Assembly: GCF_019320115.1 (NCBI RefSeq)
Contig: NC_089598.1
Coordinates: forward strand, 27,075,491 to 27,139,490
Length of the DNA: 64,000 bases
Direction: 5' to 3'
Source of the DNA: Miscanthus floridulus
Taxonomy: Eukaryota > Streptophyta > Magnoliopsida > Poales > Poaceae
Shown here: piece after piece, positions 1-11,610 of the stretch
Layout: each line of letters opens with the position of its first letter
Position numbering within the stretch: position 1 is the first letter of the stretch
Position numbers and translations under genes: made by a program
The notes under the pieces: generated by a model
Told to the model about the DNA's origin: nothing
Databases searched by the model: none
The model's input: only the letters and a program-made list of their open reading frames with translations

Positions 1-2032
1 GTTTGGGGAGTGACTCGGGCAGTGATGTGTCCCATCACTGTCGGTTTACAAGCAGAACCGACAGTGATGAGCTACTGCTATAAAAGTGGCATGGGTTGAA
101 ATTACCCTAATTCATTTCAACCCTGCGCCAACCCCTCCCCCTATGCCGCCGGAGCACCACCTCGCACCGAAGCACCGAACCACGCCGTCCACTGCCCCAC
201 GCCATCCACCGCCCCAAGCTAGAGCATCACGCCGTCCGTGCCAAGCCGGAGCACCACACCGTCCGTCCCACCACCGAGGCCTTTAGGAGCGTGCGGATAG
301 CTGCTTTCCCACCCCCATGGTGAGTGTGTGGCTCACTGCCCGCTACGTGTCTGATGAAATGTCCCACAGTTTCTTACTTAAATCTGTTTGATCATGTAGT
401 ATGTGCTGTCATACAGTTTGATCATGCAGCTATGAATGCTAGAACCTAGGTTTGCCACATAGTGTGTGCTATTTGTTTCTTTGTGTTTTTGGACGCATTG
501 CTAGTAAGTATGTGTTTTTGGACGCATTGCTAGTAAGTAGTACATTGTTACTTAGTAGCACGTTGCTCAGCTCTATTCATCAGTATACTGATAAGAACAA
601 AAGCGTAATTTTATTTTTTGGTTACCAGGATAAACATAGCAGGAACTCGTAATACTTGATAGAAATTGCTCTCTGAACATTGATGGTAGTTTGTTTTCGG
701 AGTACTTGCATTTTCTCTATGAAACAAACTTACATTTTGTCTATGAAACCATCTTGTGCATTATTGGAGCTTGGCCAGATACATATATGAAACCAATGGT
801 TGGCCTCACCTCGTAGCTTACAATTGCAACTGCGCTCCCATCAGGCGAATACTCAATGTTTTTAGAACTGTGCCACCGATGCTCAATGTTTTTGGATGTG
901 AGGATAGAGTATATATACTTTAGACCTATAGAACTAATATGTGTCCAAACTTGTCATGGAATTCTACATGCTATCAGCATAAAGATGCATAATTATTAAC
1001 TTATGCAAGATTACAAGTAATACATAGTTATGTAGCCTTGTGCATTAAACTGGGAATATTTTCCAACAATCCTATCTTATTATGAGTTTTTGCATGTCAC
1101 TTTCCTGGGATAGTATGAGATGCATATTTGCCCCTACCAACCATGTAAGTTTCAGATCAAAGTATCACTAATTTGGAAAGATGCTTACTTGCATTGATAC
1201 TTATGAAAGAACCTCGTGCCGATGGTTGGGGGATTTATAGTGAGACTGAAGACTCTGAGACATCTCTAGGAGTATATCCAAAAGTCTTAAACTGGCTCTC
1301 TAAATTATCATTTGGTTTTTAACAAATAAAAAATATTCTTTATATCTTTCCTACATCTAACAACTATTACTAAGGCACGTGAATAGCTATTTTTCAAACA
1401 CTCCTATCTATGCAATGGTTGTGTGTTATTCGTAAATATATTAAATTTTATAAGAATACATCATCTTTGAATGACAACCTAATTTACTTAAATGTATAGG
1501 CAACCACGGCATGGTATGTAGTGCAAGTTGGTCACATGTCTGGGATTTATCGAACCTGAGATGATTGCTATGCTCAAGTCAATCGCTACCCTGGTAATTT
1601 GCACAAAAAATACAACATAGAAGCTGAAGCTTTGAGGGAACTACTATAGTCATCCGGCCTACCTTGCAAACCATGGGCAACCGGCCTACTATGGTCCAAT
1701 GAATGCAAACCATGGCCATCCGCTGGCACTAGAGATCGAAGAGAAGCCACTCGCCGGAGATGTGAAGATTAGGAGAAATGCTCCTTGGTCTTGGAAAGAT
1801 GTCATGCTTTTATTTATGGCTATGGTCATCGCTTTTCTTATTTGGAAGTTGATGTAGGCTTAGTTTCGTAAAACAGTAGGTGGACTTTGTTGTAGGTGGT
1901 CAATCAAACAATGAATTTGTTCTAGGTGAACACATGCTATTATTTGACTTTGTTGTATGTGGACTTATTATTAGACTTTGCATTAAACATATTATATATA
2001 TATATATGAACATATTCTATTAGTAGTTGTCC

Positions 2033-5000
2033 ATGGCCAAAACTAACCACGATCATGTCACAGCTATGACTCATCATCGCCTGTTACCCCGTCGCCGAAG
2101 AACAGATCAGCAACAAGAAGCGGCTGATATCACTAGGACGGGAGAGCCGTATGATCCGACAAACGGTGACGGTGTCAATCAGGTCGATGAGAACGAGCAG
2201 CCATGGACCCCGTCTGGCCTACTCGATCTGGGTCAAAATGACCAAGACGGCCAGGTAACTTTGGTATCATGTAACTATGTAGCCACACACGCTAATCAAT
2301 TGAGAGGGTCATAGCTTACTTGGTGTCTCTAGCAGGAGCCTCCATCGGTCGAGGAGCCAGAGGCCAGATCCAAGCGAGGCGTGTCAAAGATTCCAGTTGG
2401 TAGGAATGCACACTGGCACATTACTGAGTTCGATGAATTCAGGGATCCACTCTCACCACCTATAGCTTTGACCAAATACAAGACTATCCTTGGGTTACTT
2501 GTTAGGGACTTCATTCCGATTAGGTACAGGAAGTGGATTGGGAAAGATGATGACCCATGGAGGGTTTCCGAAAGTGAGAAGGATTACATATGGGATGTCA
2601 AGATCCTAGAGTATTTCACTTTCCCAACCGAGTATGATAGGGAGTTAGTCAAGAAAAAAGCAAAAGAAATCATGGGGACATGCTTCAAGAATTTCAAGGA
2701 GACATTGTACAAGAATTTTGTCCTCCAAAATAAAGAGCCAGATTTCGATGGTGGACAGTTTAGCAAGCAGAAGGACTTCTGGTAGGATTTCAAGGAATAT
2801 AGGTTATCCGAGAAGTATTTAGCAATGAGCAGGAACAATGAGGAGAACTCGTAGAAAGCGACAAATCCTCATCATCTCAGCCCTCGTGGCTACGCCAAAA
2901 AGATGCTAGAATTTGAAGCAGAACTTCAAAAGATGGATCGCCTTGCTGAGGAAGGCGTTCAGGTTGAGACAGCCGATTGGGAGCCTAGATCGGTATTATA
3001 CTATATGGGGAGGAATGTACGACATGTCGAGGATGGGAGCTTTAGCTCCACAAATGAACCCATGAGCGAACTCATCTAGAGGATCTCCCAGGTAACTGAG
3101 GAGGTGAGGCAAGGGACTCACACTTCTAATAGGGAGAAAGACGTGCTCACCCAAGCACTCAGAACAAAGGAGCACCCTGGTCGCACTAGAGAAACCGGTG
3201 TTGTTCCTTGGAAACTAGCATTCCCCCAAGAATCTAACACTTACCGGAGCCACTCGAGGGTAGAGCAGAACAAAAGGTAGAGTATTTGAGGCGACTAAAA
3301 GAGATGGAAGACATAATGAAAGCACGGATTGAGGCGACTATTGAAGCACGAGTCGAGCAAATTTTACTGTCCAAGGGGTTAGGAGTACCATAAAACCCTA
3401 CTCCTACTGCCTTTAGCCCATAGTTTAGGGGTCATAGCAGCTGTGGATCGACCCTGCTCGACGAAGAAGAGGCGAATGTGCCTCATTTGGTGGACGGCAT
3501 CACTAAACCTATCAATGTCAAGTTGTACATCCATCAGGAATGGACAAAGGATAAGGTGGCACTTGGTCAGGCCTGGCCTGCAGGAGAAGGGACAATTTAT
3601 GGCCGTCCAATTCCAAAGGGGTACGCTCGTGTCACCATTGATAGAATACTTGATAAGAAGTTTAACAAGATACCCATTGAGTACCCCATAGCGGAAGACA
3701 TGCCAAAACTTGGTCAAAACAAGGGCTCTCAAGTGGCCTAGTGTAAGTGCTTCATTAAGCTTGACCATCAATTGTCCTCTGATGATGAGGACGACTATGA
3801 GTCTTTGCCCACCCGCGATGATCACTCACCATCTCTCAACAGAGATCACTCCCCTCCTCATCCAAAGCCATCACCCCCGAGAAGACAGAGGTCTCCTTCT
3901 ATTCCTCCTCGTCCGACTCCATCTTCATTAGCCCCGAGAAAAGAGACTCCTCCTCCTCCATCTTCATCAGCGCTGGGAAAACAGAATTCTCATCGTCATC
4001 CTCCTCCTCCTCCTCCACCTCAACCCAAAATAAGATCAAGGACATCCTCGCAGTCGTAGAAAAGGTCCTTGGATTCGGTCGCTAATGCTCCCAAAGTGGA
4101 CCAACAGAAAAGAAAAATGTCGTTCAGTGGCAGCGTTACCACCTTGATAAAAGAAAAATTTACAGCACACATCTCGAAGGAAGATTGTGTTAGTTTCTTC
4201 AATCTCTGTGCCTCACTACCTTCGTTTTTGTTGAAGTCCGAATTTGAAAGGCAAACACAGAATAAATACGCTACAACAAGAGACGAAGAAATACACAATA
4301 AAGATTTAAGGAACATATAGAAGTACGTCGAAGACAACCCAGGATTAACCATGGAAGAGGCCGCGACCATCTATTATGATGTACAAGGGACGGCAACACC
4401 GGCAATGAAGTATGAAAGGGGCAATCTTTTGGTTCCCGATCATGAGTATAAAAATCTAACAACATATATGCGCTAGTTACATGAATATTACATGGCTCAA
4501 GCAATAGAGACGGATGACTTTGATTTTGAGGTTATTATCCGTTCGCCACATGTTTTCCATTATCCTGAAGAAGAGAAGTTCGATGTGGAGTGGGAGTGCT
4601 TGTTCCAGCTATACTAGAAACGCTCTCTCGATGTTCAAATGTTGACGATGTGGACTATGTAAGTACCCTACATACACGATATTACAATTAACTACTCTCT
4701 CGAAACACAAATTGTTAACTTTTTAGCACTTTCCATAATTTTTGTGTAGGTGTATAGCAAAATTTTGCATTCTAAAAAGCAAATGGGATTACATAGGCTT
4801 CTTGAACCCCTTGCGAGTCAATAAGAGGACATGTCTAAGCCTCCATGGATATGACATGGAAGAGCTAAAACAAAGATTGATTGTTGTTTTTGATGAATTC
4901 ACGATGAAGAACAAAACCCATATACTTCTAGCCTACAACTTCGAGTATGTGTTCTCGGCTTTTAATTTTATTTTTCTTTTTTGTTAAGATTATTCAATAA

Positions 5001-5637
5001 TTAAGATTCTGTGATTACAGCAACCATTTCGTCTTTATTTGTGTTAATCTTGCCAAAAATCTAATCAAGGTGTGGGACTCGAAGAAAAAATCATTTCATC
5101 ATCTGGATGCACTGGTTGCAGTGCTGAATTAGTAAGCGATCCTAATAACATATTATTTTCTAATCACACATACCGCTTTGTAATGTTTCTCCTTTTAATG
5201 TTGCTCAGTGTCCGAAGAAGATATATCGGTGGGAAGCCGGTCCCATTCAAGGTTGTCGAAATGGAGGGGAAGTACCTATCACAGCCGACGGGAAATAATG
5301 AATGCGGGTTTTATGTAATGTGGGCAATGCTTCGCTACATCGGCGGGAAATCGGAAGAAGCCGATAAGTTGGTGTGTATAATCCCCATTTCATTTATGTC
5401 TGTTAATAATTCAACAAAATGATTTACTGTTCCTCTTTGGATATCATCTTTTTTGAACAACAGCGCAAGAAATATAACAACGAAAGGTTGTTAGACATGG
5501 AGATCATCGCACTGCAATCGGAGCTGGCAAAATTCATCTTAGCCGAGGTATTGGAAAAAGATGGAGTATTTTCCATTGCACAATCCGTGAAGTACAAGGA
5601 CCAGTATGGCCCAGAGCGGCTCGCCAGATTATTGTAA
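2033..5637 (+). pseudogene. CACTA-borne ORF2 with C48 (ULP1-like) protease domain, decayed
   Basis: Exon 1 (ATG 2033, end 2254, donor GTAACT) joins exon 2 at 2336 (acceptor TAGCAG) in frame. The second exon reads through to about 4656 in two frames. It contains the segment with LGQAWPAGEGTIYGRP (about 3570-3610) that is typical of CACTA second genes, then a proline/serine-rich stretch (3830-4056). After an intron (GTAAGT at 4656, acceptor near 4750) come ULP1 parts: ILLAYNFE (about 4920), NHFVFICVNLA and VWDSKKKSFHHL (5030-5120), then QPTGNNECGFYVM (5282-5320). His, Asp, Gln and Cys of the C48 catalytic set are all still visible. In-frame stops lie at 2783, 2852, 3077, 3391, 3421, 3739, 4057, 4318, 4474 and 4615, with a frame change just before 3278. 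It cannot make a full protein by normal decoding. The role in transposition of these ULP1-bearing proteins is unproven. Confidence 0.75.
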
Positions 5638-5844
5638 GAAGTCCAAGAGGCATATGTGAAGTCCAAGAACATTTCTTTTTTATTTTAAGGGATCGAGACG
5701 TGGATAAGAACATTTGAATTGTAACCGTAACATTTGTAATGTTTAATATTGATGTACATGTCATCTACGTAGCGTATATAAAGCGAAACCCGATTCCACG
5801 AAAAAATATAAATTAAAATCAATTATAAAACAACAAATTGCGAA

Positions 5845-6276
5845 CGTGACATCACTGCCGGTTATCAGAAAACCGGCAGTGTTGTTGTAAACGTCATTGT
5901 CGGTTAGCAACAAAACCGACAGTGATGGCACTGTCGGCTCGAGCCACAAACCGGCAGCGTTGGCTTAGCCATCACTGCCGGTTCTTGTCACAACCGGCAG
6001 TGATTCTTACTATAACACTGCCGGTTGAAACACAAACCGACAGTGTTGTTGGAACTGAGCTCTACCGGATGGTGTTATGAACCGGCAGTGTTGTTGGTGG
6101 AAATGAACACTGCCGGTTGTGTAAAGAACCGGCAGTGAAGTTGAAGAACACTGCCGGTTTGTAGGAACTGACAGTGATAGCTTACTCTTATCACTGTCGG
6201 TATGGTTGTGCCGGTTTAAAATCCGACAGTGATGGGGTATTTTGAACCGGCAGTGATGGGGTATTCTGATGTAGTG
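5845..6276. repeat. CACTA subterminal repeat block
   Basis: About twenty copies of an 11-bp CACTGCCGGTT-type motif lie in both orientations, with variants having T for C in the middle. Such arrays are binding sites for the element-encoded DNA-binding protein in En/Spm-type elements. Many adjacent copies are inverted and could form short hairpins. Confidence 0.85.
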
Positions 6277-7465
<1,189 letters not shown>

Positions 7466-7498
7466 ATTATACTACCTGTAGATCGATCTCGAGGCTTA

Positions 7499-7630
7499 GG
7501 CCCGTTCGCTGGTCTGAAACTTAGTTGAAATTGGCTGAAAACACTGTTCCGGCTGAATTGTTGTGAGAGAAAAACATTGTTCCGGCTGAAAAAAGAAGCT
7601 GAACAAGCCGAATATGAGATAAGCCGAACA
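7499..7630. mobile_element. MITE of the GGCC.GTTCGCT family (diverged copy)
   Basis: It begins GGCCCGTTCGCT and contains ACTGTTCCGGCTGAA and TTGTTGTGAGAGAAAAA, also found in copies at 22858-22984, 34163-34275 and 40203-40331. The right end is eroded, so the boundary is approximate. Confidence 0.65.
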
Positions 7631-7705
7631 AAAACAATCCGTGTATTACGTGTCGTGTGTTTCTGTCCAATTAGGGCCTCTTCGTGACGCAAGAAATTTG
7701 TGGCT

Positions 7706-7862
7706 ACGGTGACTTTGTCAATCTTGAGATTTGTTGATCTAACTCAGTTCTTTAGAGATGCTCATAGAAAAAAGTATGCGTACGTGTGTTTATATAAGTG
7801 AGTAAGTGTTTGTATATGTAAGCATATCTGTGTCTGTAAATGGATCTCGCAAAAAAAAAAAT
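7706..7862 (+). mobile_element. AU-type SINE, 5'-truncated
   Basis: It matches the 3' half of the full-length SINE at 22284-22584 read on the other strand: a TTTGTCAATCTTGAGATTTG-like stretch, CTCAGTTC, AGATGCTCATAG, then the TGTGTTTATA.AAGTGAGTA run. It ends in an A-run at 7852-7862. The tRNA-like head is absent. Confidence 0.7.
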
Positions 7863-8013
7863 TATACGAACCGTGTCAGAACGTTTGATGCATTCTTTAC
7901 CTTGCAAAGTTGGATTCGGCCGGGTCGGAGAAATAAGGAGCAGGACTGAGTCATCTTTTGGCCTGCTTGCAAGCCGCTCGGCACTTTCTGTATTGGTTCG
8001 TCTATCCACCAAC

Positions 8014-8728
8014 TAGGGCTAGAAATCAAGCCAGCTTGGCTCGGCTTGGTTTAGCTCGAGCTGGTAGGTTAGGCTAATGAGTCAGCTCGGCTCGGCTTGT
8101 TAATATTACTAGCTAGAGGGGTAGCTTAGCTCGGCTTGTTAGTAAGCTCGAGCTAGCTCGTTTAGCTCAAGAGCTAGTAAAAAAATAGGACACACATGTT
8201 TATAATGTTCATGCCACAATAATTTCAGAAGGTGACGTCCACCATTATGCAACCATACATGATTAATACATATCAGGTTCATCAAAAGTATCAACCATGC
8301 AACATAGCTAGTCTATCCATGATCCATGCAGTTCCAGCATACTTACTAGTTGTTTGCCACCACAGACTTAGGAAAGTCCACAAATTCAATGTCAGCATTA
8401 CCATCTTCTTCCTGAAAAACAATCCATAAATCAACATTTAATTACCACAACAATTATAAAATCAAAATTCATATGAAACACCTGAAAATAAAGATTACAT
8501 ATCAATAGAATAGATGTATACTTCTAGGTCAACATCATCATTTTCTAGATTCATGATCGTCGGCTGATAGGCCTCAGCTCATTTGAGCTCGTGAGCTGAC
8601 TCGAGCTGGCTTGTTAAAACAGTGAGCTAGACTTCTAGCTCAGCTCGTGAAAAAGTTAAAACGAGCCGAGTTGAGCCGAGCCGAGCCGGAGACGAGTTGA
8701 CGAGCTGCCAGTATTATGTGGAGCCCTG
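8014..8728. mobile_element. Non-autonomous hAT element
   Basis: It is flanked by a perfect 8-bp duplication CCACCAAC (8006-8013 and 8729-8736). The ends TAGGGCT and AGCCCTG are inverted, and both ends carry inverted GCTCGGCTCGG-type subterminal repeats. 8-bp duplications with short TIRs indicate hAT. No transposase frame is inside; the central 8190-8560 part is AT-rich. Confidence 0.85.
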
Positions 8729-8736
8729 CCACCAAC

Positions 8737-9382
8737 CATCTTTGGACCAATATTGACCGGTGATCATCGCCTGTTGCAGGATACCCTTCTTTTGTTTTCT
8801 TTTTTTACGATGAAGTGCTAACTCTGTGGCCCATCTTTTTGACTAGTAGACTGAGAAGAACCCCGTGGTAAATGCGATGTCGTTTCCTTTGGAAAATGAA
8901 TGGTCATCTTAAAGCTATATGCAGCCATGACATTTACTCGTAGCCCAGCAGGCATATATACCTTTTTTAGACTTCCAGACGATAAAAACGTGGGCAGTGA
9001 ACTTGAGTATTTGCCAGGGTATCTCATTTTTAGTAAGTAGATATTATATTTATTTCCTGCACCAACCAAGGATGCATGCACACGGTTATTTATCTATTTC
9101 GAAATCCATGCACTAATCCTGGTTGTTGGAACCACACACTCACTTCTTCGCAACTCCACCACCACACTAGTTAGAGCAAATTTAATAAGCTTGGCTATCA
9201 GTCAAGCCAAGTATAGAAACATATTAGTATAATAGGCAAACCATACAGTAATCTAGTCTCTTTTTCTGTTTTGAATACCATTTTATTGTATGTGTAGGAC
9301 TCACTCACTCTTCCCATCCCTTCCTTTATCTCCTCCCCACGCTGTTCCAGCTCACCGGTTGAACTCTTCAAAGCTTGTCATA
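8737..9382. other. Intergenic DNA, nothing recognised
   Basis: AT-rich sequence without a convincing coding frame, terminal repeat or RNA gene. Confidence 0.5.
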
Positions 9383-9509
9383 GAAAATCACACATAACAT
9401 CAAAATATCATAGAAAACGACTAAATGAGCCATGAGGCAGAACAAAACCTCAATCGCCAAATGTATAATCTAGTTCAGACACTAATCTATATGTAACCAC
9501 ACATATGAA

Positions 9510-9731
9510 CAGCGGCGGATCTGCCAGGGGGCTGGGGGGGCTCGAGCCCCCCCTACCGTGGCTGAGCCTGTGGAGCCCCCCCTAAATGTTTCTGTCATTG
9601 GAGGATAGAAATGAGGAGCTTGAGCGTTGAGCTGAGGTTGAAGACGACGCTGGAGTGTTGAGTTGAGCTTGATGCCTTTGTCCCCGTGTGAACTTAAGCC
9701 CCCCTAGATTTTCATCCTAGATCCGCCACTG
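9510..9731. mobile_element. hAT-type MITE, 222 bp
   Basis: The termini CAGCGGCGGATCT and AGATCCGCCACTG are inverted repeats with one mismatch. A perfect 8-bp duplication CATATGAA flanks it (9502-9509 and 9732-9739). Copy 2 of the surrounding repeat has the uninterrupted site near 10725, which confirms the insertion edges. The interior has two C-runs from a CCCCCC-rich palindromic segment. Confidence 0.92.
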
Positions 9732-9783
9732 CATATGAATGCAGCACGATACAAAGGCCCTCGAAGTTTCTTATGGAAACTTT

Positions 9784-9888
9784 GGGCTCGTTTGGCTTGC
9801 GCATTGCCACCGGGCATCTGATCCTGGCCTAGGCGTTCAAAATCAGAGGGCTGGGCCAGGCAGCTCGGGGGAGGAAACCAAACATGCC
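9784..9888. mobile_element. Tourist-like MITE in duplication copy 1
   Basis: The ends GGGCTCGTTTGG and CCAAACATGCC are inverted, with TTT on both sides. The same element is at the equivalent place in copy 2, so it entered before the duplication. Confidence 0.7.
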
Positions 9889-10018
9889 TTTTACTTCTCA
9901 TCCGGTGTACAACAGTCTTCACACAAGTATTTATGATCCACGAAAAAGAATCAATATTTTACTGCATGTTCATGAAGATTTTAATGTCCACAAGTTCAAC
10001 TCAATGCACTGGCAACTC

Positions 10019-10590
10019 AAACCACAGGGAACCGTGCAAGCTCTCGGCACTGAAATTCACAACAAGTAGCTTCTTTCTCCTGAACCTAGACATTTGCTGA
10101 GGTGTATTATTATACTTGCTCTTACGGTGGATATCCCTATCAAGTAGCAACCCAAAAAAAAAAAACATCTGACATCGAGGAAACAAAATTTTCCGTGCAA
10201 GTTTTGGTCACAGCCACCAAGCTCTTTTGGTTTCCAATAGCTTTTCTTAATAAGCTTTCCTTATTGTAGACCTTATAACTACACTACTCAGGAGTGGATC
10301 GAGGAACGGCTACTAGAGAGGTTTTCTCTCATCGTCTTCTCTCATCCTTTCAATCTTCAATGGTTGCAAATTTGTAGGAATTAAGAGGGTCTCCACTATT
10401 TAAATGATCATAGATCAGGAGCTCGAGCCCTACCTGTCCTAGTGCTAGATCCCTCTAACACTACTCATCGCATTCCTGATGTCTTTAATTAAACTGTGCA
10501 ATAGGACACAAAGATTTGAACTCTAGCAAAAAATAAGTGAAGTCTCAAATATATATACTAACTAGCAACATTATTTTGCTCAAATTAGAC
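10019..10590. other. Spacer between duplication copies, nothing recognised
   Basis: No gene, terminal repeat or RNA structure that I can support. Confidence 0.5.
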
Positions 10591-11011
10591 AAAAATCACA
10601 TAACATCAAAATATCATAGAAAACAACTAAATGAGTCATGCGGACGAACAAAACCTTGTCAAGAATTGAACCTCAATCACCGAACATATAATCTAGTTCA
10701 GACACTAATCTATGCAATCATACATATACGAATGTAGCACGATACAAAGGTTCTATCTGTTTCTTATGGAAACTTTAGGCCTGTTTGGTTCGTGCCCTAC
10801 CACCGTACCAGGCATCTGATCCTGGCCCAGACGTGCAAAATCGGACGCTTGGAAGCGCGGCGGTGGAGAACAAACCAAACAGGCCCTTACATTTTCTCAT
10901 CCCATGTACAACAATCTCCACACAAGTGTATATGATCAACGAAAAGGAATCAATGTTTTACTGCCTGTCCATGAAGATTTAAGCGTCCACAAGTTCAACT
11001 GAATGCACTAG
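10591..11011 (+). repeat. Local duplication, copy 2
   Basis: Paralogue of 9383-10018 without the 222-bp hAT insertion. It contains its own copy of the Tourist-like MITE. Confidence 0.85.
10778..10885. mobile_element. Tourist-like MITE in duplication copy 2
   Basis: The ends GGCCTGTTTGGTT and AACCAAACAGGCC are inverted. It is orthologous in position to the MITE at 9784-9888. Confidence 0.75.
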
Positions 11012-11374
11012 CAAGACATATCTAATATGAAGATTTTAATAAAACTAATATATGGTGTTGTGCATTTTACTATAAACTCAATCAAGGTTAGAGATGTGTG
11101 ACTTCAAACAAAGGTAGCAAAGTGAACTATAATTTTGAACTGAGGAGAAGTATGTCTTTTTGCTTGGCGTGCATCACAATTCACGGCATCTCATCATCCC
11201 AGACCCCAGACAAGAAAATATGTGCCAGCATATATACCACTTTCAGGTCTTGGTTCTCCATTCGCTTTGGAGCATGCATGCAGATGCAGTCAACCGAGTC
11301 AAGAATCCCAACTTTTACACATGCGAAATTGGCGCGCACTTCTGCAAGTAACATACCCGGCCAGCCGCCCAGCC

Positions 11375-11381
11375 ACCAACC
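11375..11381 (+). promoter_or_regulatory. AC-II-like element (ACCAACC)
   Basis: An exact ACCAACC lies 64 bp upstream of the TATA box. AC elements are binding sites of R2R3-MYB factors in phenylpropanoid gene promoters. A 7-bp match can arise by chance, but the place fits the gene's family. Confidence 0.45.
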
Positions 11382-11444
11382 CAAGCGTATCCAGTCCATC
11401 CTTCCCCGACCCCTGCGGCCGTAGACGGCTTCTTCAGCCCTTCC

Positions 11445-11454
11445 TATATATAAA
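11445..11454 (+). promoter_or_regulatory. TATA box of the BAHD gene
   Basis: TATATATAAA in a GC-rich promoter, about 157 bp upstream of the chosen start codon. Transcription should begin near 11475-11490, giving a 5' leader of roughly 120-135 bases. Confidence 0.7.
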
Positions 11455-11610
11455 CCCTCGCAGAAGCCACCATCCCAACCCCACATCACTGCAGAGCAGC
11501 GGAACAAGAGAAACGCAGAAGCGCCAGGAATAGCTAGCTAGCTCTAGCTAGGGCAAACAATACAATCCACCGCCGTCGTCAGGCAAGAGCCGCGGGGTAT
11601 TAGCCGAGAA

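Larger units (their letters stand above)
1..6276 (+). mobile_element. CACTA (En/Spm) transposon, right-hand part
   Basis: The right terminus reads ...GTAGTG at 6271-6276, the reverse complement of the CACTAC start of this superfamily. It is preceded by dozens of direct and inverted copies of a CACTGCCGGTT / CACTGTCGGTT motif. The same motif occurs at 34-76, so the left subterminal region lies at the window edge and the left terminus just outside. The interior carries a broken gene of the second CACTA coding type with a ULP1 protease domain (2033-5637). No TNP2 transposase is visible, so this copy is probably non-autonomous. The 432-2026 interior has no recognisable coding sequence. Superfamily assignment is firm; the family is not known to me. 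Confidence 0.85.
9383..10018 (+). repeat. Local duplication, copy 1 (copy 2 at 10591-11011)
   Basis: Both copies share in order ATAACATCAAAATATCATAG, ATCTAGTTCAGACACTAATC, GCACGATACAAAGG, a small MITE and ACACAAGT.T..ATGATC, ending at TTCAACT.AATGCACT. Copy 1 is longer because a hAT element (9510-9731) entered it after the duplication. Confidence 0.85.

Noticed and set aside
5845..6276. Possible CRISPR-like array of short repeats
   Set aside because: The units are in both orientations with irregular spacing and end in a CACTA terminus; these are transposon subterminal repeats in a plant genome.
9170..9300. Possible MITE around the TTAGAGCAAATTTAATAAGC sequence
   Set aside because: No opposite inverted end or target duplication could be found.
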